6,403 nt of DNA from Alphaproteobacteria bacterium (GTDB taxonomy: Bacteria > Pseudomonadota > Alphaproteobacteria > Micropepsales > Micropepsaceae), in NCBI GenBank assembly GCA_015654715.1, contig JAATGK010000388.1, positions 1-6,403 on the forward strand, in the 5' to 3' direction. Made by a program: the position numbers and the translations under genes. Of this stretch, positions 1-6,403 are shown piece by piece; positions within the stretch are counted from its first letter, which is position 1; every line of letters begins with the position of its first letter. The notes below the pieces were generated by a model. It was not told the origin of the DNA and searched no databases. It worked only from the letters and a program-made list of their open reading frames with translations.

Positions 1-219
1 CGCCTGAAAATAGGCATCACCCTCTTCCGTCAACGCCACCACCCGGGTCGAGCGGGTGAGAAGGCGGGTGCCGAGCCGCGCCTCCAGCCGCGCCACCAGC
101 TTCGATACCGCCGAGGGTGTCAGGCCAAGGCTGCGCGCGGCGGCCGAGAATCCGCCGTCCTGAACCACCCGGGCGAAGACTTCCATCTCGCCCGACCGTT
201 CCATCACCAGGGCTGCCAT
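1..219 (-). CDS. LysR-family transcriptional regulator, N-terminal part (3' end outside window)
   Basis: Only the first 73 codons are in the window; the gene continues past the left edge. The visible protein is the winged helix-turn-helix DNA-binding domain of LysR regulators. Residues 12-31 read EMEVFARVVQDGGFSAAARSLG, with the recognition helix at about 33-49 (LTPSAVSKLVARLEARLG), followed by the wing RLLTRSTRVVALTEEG at about 52-67. The ATG at 219 is preceded by GAGGA at 224-228 with a short 4-nt spacer. A second in-frame ATG at codon 6 has a poorer upstream site. It is divergent from the SDR gene at 316. LysR proteins often control a divergent neighbour and themselves in response to a small molecule bound by the C-terminal domain, which is not visible here. 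The family call is firm; the ligand and target are inference from context. Confidence 0.88.
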   Translation of the reverse strand, partial: MAALVMERSGEMEVFARVVQDGGFSAAARSLGLTPSAVSKLVARLEARLGTRLLTRSTRVVALTEEGDAYFQA

Positions 220-239
220 TATGTCCTCATAGGATCAAG

Positions 240-290
240 TATTATGCCAAATTAGGGAATAATAACCCGGCGAGGCAAGCCCCAAATTAG
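240..290. promoter_or_regulatory. Putative LysR operator / divergent promoter region
   Basis: Two overlapping patterns lie between the divergent regulator and SDR genes. TATTAT at 240-245 and ATAATA at 259-264 form a perfect 6-bp inverted repeat with a 13-nt spacer. The 9-mer CCAAATTAG occurs at 247-255, inside that spacer, and again at 282-290, 35 bp further on. The AT-rich arms also resemble -10 boxes in both directions, but no convincing -35 partner was found for either. Paired sites a few helical turns apart are typical of LysR tetramer binding. Assigning these sites to the adjacent LysR protein is inference. Confidence 0.45.
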
Positions 291-315
291 AGCGGCAACA
301 CCATCGGAGAGGGCT

Positions 316-1101
316 ATGAACCTCCACATCGAAAACAAGACCGCCCTGGTCACCGGCTCGACCGCCGGCATCGGCCTCGAAATCGCTCGTGCGCTGGCCG
401 CCGAGGGCGCCCGCGTCGTCATCGCCGGCCGCAACCCCGATAAGTTGGAAGCCGCCGCCAAGGACCTTCGCTCCAGCGGCACCGTCGAAGCGGTCGCCGC
501 CGACGTCGCCACCGCCGCGGGTGCCGCCAAGCTGATTGCGGCAGTGCCTGCGGTCGATATCCTGGTCAACAATCTCGGCATCTACGACAGCAAGCCCTTC
601 GCCGATATCGCCGATGCCGATTGGCTGCGCTTCTTTGAAACCAATGTGATGAGCGGCGTACGCCTGTCGCGCGCTTATTTCCCCGGCATGATCGCGCAGA
701 ACTGGGGCCGCATCATCTTCGTGTCGTCGGAATCGGGCTTAAGCCCCGCCGCCGATATGATCCATTACGGCGTCACCAAGACGGCGCAACTGGCACTGAC
801 CCGCGGCCTCGCCACCGCCACCAAAGGCACCGGCGTCACCGTCAACGCCGTGTTGCCGGGACCGACGCGGTCGGAAGGCATCGTCGATTTTCTCAAGAGC
901 GTCGCCACCGATCCAAACGCGCCGCTCGCCGAACTGGAAGCCGAGTTTTTTGCCAAGCACCGGCCGGCCTCGCTACTGCAGCGCATGATCGCACCCGCCG
1001 AGATCGCCCATCTGGTCGCTTATCTGGCAAGTCCGCTGTCGTCGGCAACCAACGGCGACGCGTTGCGGGTAGAAGGCGGCCTCTTAACGACGATCGGCTG
1101 A
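316..1101 (+). CDS. Short-chain dehydrogenase/reductase (SDR), classical type
   Basis: A 261-residue NAD(P)(H)-dependent oxidoreductase of normal length for classical SDRs, probably cytosolic. The Rossmann nucleotide-binding motif TGSTAGIG is at residues 13-20, and Asp63 follows at the usual adenine-contact region. NNLG at 85-88 replaces the common NNAG. The catalytic set is complete: Asn110, Ser138, Tyr151 and Lys155 (YGVTK), with Ser-Tyr spacing of 13, followed by PGPT at 181-184. Arg39 after the second strand (AGRN) favours NADP(H), by analogy with the family. The start has GGAGAGGG at 307-313, close to the ATG. Divergent transcription from a LysR gene suggests it is induced by that regulator's ligand. 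It converges on nifQ with a 36-bp gap and has no visible role in nitrogen fixation. The substrate cannot be predicted. Confidence 0.93.
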   Translation: MNLHIENKTALVTGSTAGIGLEIARALAAEGARVVIAGRNPDKLEAAAKDLRSSGTVEAVAADVATAAGAAKLIAAVPAVDILVNNLGIYDSKPFADIADADWLRFFETNVMSGVRLSRAYFPGMIAQNWGRIIFVSSESGLSPAADMIHYGVTKTAQLALTRGLATATKGTGVTVNAVLPGPTRSEGIVDFLKSVATDPNAPLAELEAEFFAKHRPASLLQRMIAPAEIAHLVAYLASPLSSATNGDALRVEGGLLTTIG

Positions 1102-1108
1102 ACCGGGA

Positions 1109-1138
1109 GGGGCCGATGGCGGCCGCGCCACCAGCCCC
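1109..1138. terminator. Possible bidirectional hairpin between SDR and nifQ
   Basis: A two-part stem lies in the gap between the convergent genes and touches the nifQ stop codon. GGGGC (1109-1113) pairs with GCCCC (1134-1138), and TGGCG (1117-1121) pairs with CGCCA (1126-1130) around a GCCG loop, with 3-nt internal bulges. There is no T-tract on either side, so factor-independent termination is uncertain. In such GC-rich sequence, part of the pairing could be chance. Confidence 0.3.
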
Positions 1139-1728
1139 TACGCCGCGTGTTCGGCGCTTTTGCGCAGGTGAGCCAGCAAAGATTCGCCGCTCTCTTCGTT
1201 GAAGCAGTTGTCGTAATCGCTGCATTCGCCGCAACTGGGGGCGGTGCAGAGCGTGTAGGACGCATCGCGGCAGATCAGGCGGGAGAAAAATTTCTTCCAC
1301 TTCATGTCGGAGGTGTTGCGGCGGGCCAGCGGGGCAAAATAGTCGTCCATCAGTTTGGAAAGTTCGCCGCGGTTGCGCAGGCCCAAATCCTGCCAAAGAT
1401 GGTTAGGGCGCTGGGCGCGGCGCGCGATCATGCCGGCCAGTAGCCGCTCCATTTCCGATCCGGTATTGGCGCCGCGCAAGAGCAGATCGACCAGACACAG
1501 CTCGTCTTCGTCGCGGACCAGTGCACCGCCGCCGGACAGCTTTTTGACAGCATGGGGAAACCACTGCAGCAGCATCTTAGGGGCGCCGTCATAACCGGCC
1601 GTCTCGTTCACCGGGCGGTGCTCGGCTTCGGCTTCCGCCAGCGCCAACGCCAGAGTGGACGCCAGCACATGCACGGGAAAACTCTGCACATCCCCGACCA
1701 GCCAGCGATAAGTCTCATCTGGCGTCAT
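1138..1728 (-). CDS. nifQ: NifQ, molybdenum donor for FeMo-cofactor synthesis
   Basis: A 196-residue protein. In this family NifQ carries a Mo-Fe-S cluster and delivers molybdenum to the NifEN/NifH machinery that finishes FeMo-co; the protein is cytosolic. The diagnostic signature is the C-terminal C-x4-C-x2-C-x5-C cluster motif at Cys161, Cys166, Cys169 and Cys175. Upstream is the conserved HLWQDLGLRNRGELSKLM block (residues 110-127), then MKWKKFFSRLIC (142-153), which adds Cys153. The length is typical. The ATG at 1728 lies 2 nt after the nifA TGA, so translation is probably coupled to nifA, and the two genes should share the nifA transcript. Only a weak AAGAAG-like ribosome site is visible inside the nifA end. 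The partnership with NifA and a neighbouring molybdate-binding protein fits a molybdenum supply role. No missing motif or frameshift is seen. Confidence 0.95.
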   Translation of the reverse strand: MTPDETYRWLVGDVQSFPVHVLASTLALALAEAEAEHRPVNETAGYDGAPKMLLQWFPHAVKKLSGGGALVRDEDELCLVDLLLRGANTGSEMERLLAGMIARRAQRPNHLWQDLGLRNRGELSKLMDDYFAPLARRNTSDMKWKKFFSRLICRDASYTLCTAPSCGECSDYDNCFNEESGESLLAHLRKSAEHAA

Positions 1729-1730
1729 GA

Positions 1731-3389
<1,659 letters not shown>

Positions 3390-3394
3390 GACCG

Positions 3395-3398
3395 CTCC
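3395..3398 (-). promoter_or_regulatory. Ribosome binding site of nifA (decides start)
   Basis: On the minus strand GGAG lies 5 nt before the ATG at 3389. It supports this start over the upstream in-frame TTG at 3506. Confidence 0.6.
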
Positions 3399-3453
3399 GT
3401 CGGGCAACCCTGCCGGCCGGTCCTCCCAGGGACGTTTCTTATTGAAGCTATCT

Positions 3454-3469
3454 TGCAGGAAGCGCGCCA
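3454..3469 (-). promoter_or_regulatory. Putative sigma-54 (-24/-12) promoter of nifA-nifQ
   Basis: The minus strand reads TGGCGCGCTTCCTGCA. Against the sigma-54 consensus TGGCACG-N4-TTGCA it differs at two positions, and the essential GG and GC doublets have the exact 10-bp spacing. Transcription would start near 3443 and give an untranslated leader of roughly 55 nt before the nifA ATG at 3389. That would place nifA-nifQ under sigma-54 control, possibly by NifA itself or another enhancer-binding protein. I found no TGT-N10-ACA NifA binding site between here and mop, so the activator is unknown. Confidence 0.5.
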
Positions 3470-3607
3470 CGCCTTCGCCGCGCCACGATGGCGCGATGGT
3501 CGGCAAATCATACCAAACCGGTAGCCATAATGCCGCGGTGGCGTGCCGCTACATTAATTAGTGCCTACGCCTTAGGCTAACTGCCGCCAATTCGTGCGAT
3601 GATGGGC

Positions 3608-3630
3608 GCTCGGGTGGGACTTGCCCGAGC
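3608..3630 (+). repeat. 7-bp inverted repeat upstream of mop
   Basis: GCTCGGG and CCCGAGC are perfect complements separated by 9 nt, ending 42 nt before the mop ATG. It could be an operator or a leader hairpin. It is not placed to terminate either divergent gene. No known regulator motif was recognised. Confidence 0.4.
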
Positions 3631-3672
3631 CGGTGAATTCCGCGAAATTCCCTGACGATTCTGGAGGATAAG

Positions 3673-3882
3673 ATGATGAAGCTCAGTGCCCGCAACCAAT
3701 TCAAAGGCAAGATCGTGGCCGTGGTGAAGGGCCAGACGACCGCACATGTGCGCATCGATCTCGGTGGCGGCCTCGTCATCACCTCGTCGATCACCAACGA
3801 ATCCGTCGACGATCTCGATCTCAAAATCGGCGACGACGCCATTGCCGTGATCAAGGCCTCCGACGTGATGGTCGGCAAGTAG
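3673..3882 (+). CDS. mop: Single-domain molybdate-binding Mop/TOBE protein (molbindin-like)
   Basis: A 69-residue protein consisting of one Mop (TOBE) domain. The N-terminal SARNQFKGKIVAVVKG, the central SSITNESVDDLDLKIGD and the C-terminal AIAVIKASDVMVGK match the molbindin pattern throughout, and the length fits one domain. Family members assemble into hexamers that bind molybdate or tungstate oxyanions at subunit interfaces and act as cytoplasmic molybdenum stores or buffers. GGAGG at 3663-3667 precedes two adjacent ATGs, at 3673 and 3676. The second gives 68 residues starting MKLSARNQ, which resembles relatives more closely, and its 8-nt spacing is equally good. The gene is divergent from nifA-nifQ, so a role in holding molybdenum for nitrogenase cofactor synthesis is a reasonable inference. 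It is too small to be a transporter component or a full ModE regulator. Confidence 0.92.
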   Translation: MMKLSARNQFKGKIVAVVKGQTTAHVRIDLGGGLVITSSITNESVDDLDLKIGDDAIAVIKASDVMVGK

Positions 3883-3883
3883 C

Positions 3884-3904
3884 GACCGCATACGAAATCC
3901 GGTC
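3884..3904. terminator. Weak inverted repeat between mop and the glycosidase
   Basis: GACCG (3884-3888) pairs with CGGTC (3900-3904) around an 11-nt loop, filling the 23-bp gap between two convergent genes. The stem is short and no T-run follows, so a role as a shared terminator is only possible. Confidence 0.25.
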
Positions 3905-3905
3905 A

Positions 3906-5450
3906 CTAGTCCACGAACACCAGCACCGCACTGGCATGCGGCACCTTAAGATCGAGCCCGCTGCCCTGCGGCGCCAGCTTTTCGATTTGCTTGGGCGCCC
4001 AGACGGCATCGCCGTGAGTGACTTCGGCTCCCGCCAGCGTGATGTTCTGAGTCGCATCAAGCGCCGGACCCGTGAGGCGCCACAGCTTCGCGACATTGGC
4101 TTTGATGCCCGCCAGATCGACACGCAAAGTGAGATCGCGCGCGGCGTCTTTGTTGAATATCGCGATGCGATAGCCGCCTGTCGCCTTCGCGGCATAAGCG
4201 GTTGCGTTGGCGCCGGCGGCATCGAGCTTGGTGGCGATCATCCTGGTGCCGGCGAACCGCTCGGCCAGCATTTGCGCATAGAACAACGGTCGGGCCGAAT
4301 AGCCTTCGGCGCGATTGCCGGCAACCGGCGAATAGAAGGTGCCGAGTCGCGCGATCGCCAAATCGGCGGCATTGCGCGCACCGGGCAATGTGCCACCAAC
4401 GCTGCTCGCGATCTGGCTGCCGGAGCCGCCGTGGAAGTTGATGCCCTTGCAACCGCGCGCGGCCATATCCAGCATGTAATCGCCGCCCCACAAGGCCGCG
4501 GCGAGCGCGTTACTCATATCGGGCTTGCCGCCGCGATAGCAGGAATTGCCTTCGGTCATGCGGAAGTTAAGTCCCGCTGCCTTCGCCGCCGTGATAATCG
4601 CGGTCATGCGCTCGGCGATGTGCGGATCAGTCTTGAGCAGGTTCGCGATGGTAACGGCCGGCGAATTGGGCGGACCGGACGCGTAGTAATGGCCGGAAAG
4701 CCCGACGATACGCTGGCCAAGACGCTTGGGCGCTTCCCGGGCGAACCGTACCACCCAATCGGCCGATGAACCGACATCGGGACCGCCGAACTTGGCCGCG
4801 GGCACGCGCTTGCTGACAGCCTCGGCAATCGCCAGCCACTCGCCAAGGTAATCGGGGAAATCCCAGCCCGCCGGACGCAAGAGATTGTTGGGGTCGCGGT
4901 ATAGATCGGGCTCGTTGCCGATCTGGAAATAAACGAGCTTGGGGCCGAGCGCCTTGGCGACATACGCGGCCTCTTCGGCGTCGCGTTCCGGCGAACCGGT
5001 GCCGAAATTGAGGCCGTAGATGCAATTCCACCCCGTGGCATCGAGAAACCCGCGCAAGCGGTCGACCGCTTCCGGCGTGATCGCGGTGAAATGCTGCGGC
5101 ATGTAATTGTCGGCGCGGCCGTGGCCGGCCACCTTGATGACGGGCTGCGTCGCGCCGGGGGTCGCTTTCCACCAGCAGAATTCGCTGGAATTGCCGCCGA
5201 TCCGCAACACGCCATGGGGCGACAGCCGGCGGTAAAGCGCGACCGCACTCAGATTGCCGCCGTCGTAGGCCAAAGGATCGGAAAGCTGCGCCGTCTCGAT
5301 ACTGAAGCCGTTGTAGTCGGCGGGGATGTCGTTGAGGGTCATGGCCGGATCGAGCTTCAGCGCGGCGCGGACGGGCGGACCGGCGAAGGCGGCGGTCCCG
5401 GCCAACGCGGCCCCCGAAGCCAGAAGCGTTCGTCGATCGAGGGTGGTCAT
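3906..5450 (-). CDS. Tat-exported glycoside hydrolase, GH79 beta-glucuronidase-like
   Basis: A 514-residue protein. It opens with a twin-arginine signal (LDRRTLLASG, Arg6-Arg7, hydrophobic stretch to about residue 24, likely cleavage near residue 30), so it should be exported folded. The body looks like a clan GH-A (beta/alpha)8 barrel. RIGGNSSE at 83-90 is a typical GH79 strand. IGNEPD at 177-182 supplies the probable acid/base Glu180. FRMTEGNSCYRGG at 296-308 supplies the probable nucleophile Glu300. A C-terminal beta domain (about 400-514) fits the GH79 layout. Characterised relatives release glucuronic acid from arabinogalactan or other glycans; the substrate here is unproven. The ATG at 5450 has AGAAGG about 8 nt upstream and puts the Tat motif at the N-terminus, so a longer in-frame reading to 5693 is rejected. 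It converges on mop and has its own upstream region. GH30/GH39-type relatives are alternatives. Confidence 0.8.
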   Translation of the reverse strand: MTTLDRRTLLASGAALAGTAAFAGPPVRAALKLDPAMTLNDIPADYNGFSIETAQLSDPLAYDGGNLSAVALYRRLSPHGVLRIGGNSSEFCWWKATPGATQPVIKVAGHGRADNYMPQHFTAITPEAVDRLRGFLDATGWNCIYGLNFGTGSPERDAEEAAYVAKALGPKLVYFQIGNEPDLYRDPNNLLRPAGWDFPDYLGEWLAIAEAVSKRVPAAKFGGPDVGSSADWVVRFAREAPKRLGQRIVGLSGHYYASGPPNSPAVTIANLLKTDPHIAERMTAIITAAKAAGLNFRMTEGNSCYRGGKPDMSNALAAALWGGDYMLDMAARGCKGINFHGGSGSQIASSVGGTLPGARNAADLAIARLGTFYSPVAGNRAEGYSARPLFYAQMLAERFAGTRMIATKLDAAGANATAYAAKATGGYRIAIFNKDAARDLTLRVDLAGIKANVAKLWRLTGPALDATQNITLAGAEVTHGDAVWAPKQIEKLAPQGSGLDLKVPHASAVLVFVD

Positions 5451-5857
5451 GCGGCATGCCTTCTGCGACGGCTGGTTCCCGACAAGAATGGGCTGCGGCC
5501 GTGGGTTGACACCGCGCAGGAATGCCACCCGGCCGGGAATAACCCTAGCAATATTACCACCTTTTGGCTTGATCCGGGAGCGGCGGCGGGCGTTTGGGCC
5601 ATCACCACGGCCGGGTCCGTCGCCATTTTGGCCTTGCCCTACATCAGCCATATTGCGCGTTTGCATTCCGCAAAGTTTGCCTGTAAGGTTCATCTCACGT
5701 GGTACTTCGTCTCGTCAGACGGATCGCTCGAACTGGTTGTGACCGCCAAAAGCGAGCCGAACAGAAGAGACCTTCCCAAAACCTGATGCTCTCGTTTTCC
5801 ACGTCCGTCCGCGTGTGTCGCGCGGTGCGGAAACTGGTCGTTCTAAAGGGAAAACCA
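5451..5857. other. 407-bp non-coding region between the glycosidase and csp
   Basis: No convincing gene was found on either strand. It must hold the minus-strand promoter of the glycosidase and the plus-strand promoter and leader of the cold-shock gene. AT-richer patches lie around 5540-5570 and 5650-5690. The only clear structure is the TTTGC/GCAAA cluster at 5660-5680. Cold-shock genes often have long structured leaders, so part of 5700-5857 may be transcribed, but no promoter was identified. Confidence 0.5.
5660..5680. repeat. Three alternating TTTGC/GCAAA half-sites
   Basis: TTTGC (5660-5664), GCAAA (5670-5674) and TTTGC (5676-5680) make two overlapping perfect inverted repeats, with 5-nt and 1-nt spacers. 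The arrangement resembles an operator for a dimeric regulator. Its position suits control of the glycosidase or the csp gene, but no regulator can be named. Confidence 0.4.
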
Positions 5858-6061
5858 ATGACCATCGGAACAGTGAAGTTCTTCAATACCGCCAAGGGTT
5901 TCGGATTCATCGCGCCGGACGGCGGCGGCAAGGATGTGTTCGTTCACATGACGGCTGTGCAGGAAGCCGGCCTGCGCTCGCTGGCCGAAGGCCAGAAGGT
6001 GTCGTTCGACGTCGTGCCGGATGCGCGCGGTGCCAAGGCCTCGAATCTGAAAGCCGTCTAA
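5858..6061 (+). CDS. Cold-shock domain protein (CspA family)
   Basis: A 67-residue single cold-shock domain, the standard size. These proteins bind single-stranded RNA and DNA in the cytoplasm and melt mRNA structure, acting as RNA chaperones during cold or stationary phase. The RNA-binding motifs are intact: RNP1 KGFGFI at residues 13-18 and RNP2 VFVHM at 27-31, after the usual start [18 protein letters not shown]. The ATG at 5858 is preceded by AAAGGG at 5845-5850 with 7-nt spacing. The frame remains open upstream to 5699, but that part has no family similarity and is left out. A strong hairpin follows the stop. Alphaproteobacteria usually have several csp paralogues, so the exact letter is not assigned, and cold induction is not proven by the sequence. 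Confidence 0.95.
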   Translation: MTIGTVKFFNTAKGFGFIAPDGGGKDVFVHMTAVQEAGLRSLAEGQKVSFDVVPDARGAKASNLKAV

Positions 6062-6078
6062 GCTTTTCAGTCAATGAG

Positions 6079-6107
6079 CGAGGCGGCGGAGCAATTCCGC
6101 CGCCTCG
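6079..6107 (+). terminator. Strong rho-independent-like terminator after csp
   Basis: A perfect 12-bp GC-rich stem, CGAGGCGGCGGA (6079-6090) with TCCGCCGCCTCG (6096-6107), closes a 5-nt loop 17 nt after the csp stop codon. The downstream TCTTCATCTC is pyrimidine-rich rather than a pure T-run. It separates csp from the small gene at 6142, so most csp transcripts should end here. Confidence 0.75.
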
Positions 6108-6141
6108 TCTTCATCTCACCGGGGGCCAGAAAGGCAAATTG

Positions 6142-6396
6142 ATGACTGACGACACGACGCCGCCTTCCGCCAAGCGCGAAGCGACTCGCAAGAATGCGCA
6201 GGATCATTTCGCTGCCTCCCAACGCCGTGATCTCGAAGTACGTAAGGAACTTGATCGCCAGCAAGCCGCTGCGACGGCACAGATCGCCAAGCTCCGCGCC
6301 TTGCGCCTGGCCAAAGAAGAGACCGACCGCGCCGAAGCGGCCGCCAAGCCCCCCGCCCCGCCCGCGGCGCGCAAAGCCCGGCGGATCAAGGTCTAA
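6142..6396 (+). CDS. Small charged helical protein of unknown function
   Basis: An 84-residue protein I cannot assign to a characterised family. Residues 10-66 are almost entirely charged or Ala/Gln (SAKREATRKNAQDHF, then LEVRKELDRQQAAATAQIAKLRALRLAKEETDRAEAAAK) and should form one long amphipathic helix, possibly a coiled coil. A Pro/Ala stretch follows (70-76), then a basic tail KARRIKV. There is no signal peptide, membrane segment or cysteine. The ATG at 6142 has AGAAAGG at 6128-6134 with 7-nt spacing. An open frame upstream to 5815 overlaps csp and is not part of it. Similar small Lys/Arg/Glu-rich proteins with an RLRALRLAKE-like block are, to my recollection, common in alphaproteobacteria. 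It follows csp after the terminator, so it has its own promoter or depends on readthrough. Confidence 0.75.
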   Translation: MTDDTTPPSAKREATRKNAQDHFAASQRRDLEVRKELDRQQAAATAQIAKLRALRLAKEETDRAEAAAKPPAPPAARKARRIKV

Positions 6397-6403
6397 CCCC
6401 CAA

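Larger units (their letters stand above)
3390..3672. other. Divergent nifA / mop intergenic region
   Basis: A 283-bp non-coding region serves both divergent genes. On the nifA side it holds the ribosome site and the sigma-54-like element. On the mop side there are two inverted repeats. GCCTA/TAGGC with a 5-nt loop sits at 3563-3577, flanked by AGT and ACT. GCTCGGG (3608-3614) pairs with CCCGAGC (3624-3630) around a 9-nt loop, in the likely mop leader or promoter. No clear sigma-70 promoter, NifA enhancer or ModE-type palindrome was recognised. The stretch around 3545-3580 is more AT-rich than its surroundings and may hold the mop promoter. Confidence 0.5.

Noticed and set aside
893..1396. Minus-strand frame of 167 codons spanning the SDR/nifQ junction
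   Set aside because: Overlaps the 3' ends of two well-supported genes in the wrong frame; Arg/Pro-rich with no motif.
3616..3631. Possible sigma-54 promoter for mop
   Set aside because: GG-N10-GC spacing occurs at 3617-3630 but the other consensus positions fail, and the bases are explained by the GCTCGGG/CCCGAGC inverted repeat.
3390..3672. NifA enhancer sites (TGT-N10-ACA) upstream of nifA or mop
   Set aside because: No TGT triplet occurs in the plus-strand reading of this region, so no site matches.
3936..4769. Plus-strand frame of 277 codons opposite the glycosidase
   Set aside because: Antisense to a gene with clear catalytic motifs; Arg/Gly/Ala-rich with no recognisable domain and no good ribosome site.
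5451..5693. Upstream extension of the glycosidase to 595 residues
   Set aside because: It would bury the Tat signal 81 residues inside the protein. The ATG at 5450 has a suitable ribosome site and puts the twin arginines at residues 6-7.
5699..5857. Upstream extension of the cold-shock gene
   Set aside because: The added residues have no cold-shock similarity, and the standard MTIGTVKFF start has its own AAAGGG site.

Overview
The window is GC-rich, has short intergenic gaps and Shine-Dalgarno sites of the GGAG/AGGA kind. It carries an oxygen-sensitive type NifA with the four-cysteine signature, which points to a nitrogen-fixing alphaproteobacterium. I cannot name the genus from sequence alone.

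Layout, left to right: (1) the N-terminal part of a LysR-type regulator on the minus strand, running off the left edge, divergent from (2) a complete short-chain dehydrogenase/reductase on the plus strand. Their 96-bp intergenic region contains repeated and palindromic elements that look like an operator. (3) A minus-strand pair, nifA then nifQ, separated by 2 nt, reads towards the SDR. (4) Divergent from nifA is a 69-codon single-domain Mop/TOBE molybdate-binding protein on the plus strand. A well-spaced sigma-54 type -24/-12 element lies 65 bp upstream of the preferred nifA start. (5) Convergent with mop is a Tat-exported glycoside hydrolase resembling GH79 beta-glucuronidases. (6) After a 407-bp non-coding stretch come a cspA-like cold-shock gene, a strong hairpin terminator, and a small charged alphaproteobacterial-type protein of unknown function.

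The core is a small regulatory and molybdenum module. NifA activates nif promoters with sigma-54, NifQ delivers molybdenum for FeMo-co synthesis, and the molbindin-like protein probably buffers molybdate. None of the nitrogenase structural or other cofactor genes is present in the window, so this is either a satellite nif locus or the edge of a larger one. The flanking genes (SDR/LysR, GH79-like, csp) look like ordinary chromosomal genes with no visible role in nitrogen fixation. I see no mobile elements, CRISPR arrays, tRNAs or rRNAs, and no clearly undescribed multi-gene system. The most useful new observations are the nifA promoter and start, the LysR/SDR operator, and the repeats between the GH79-like gene and csp.
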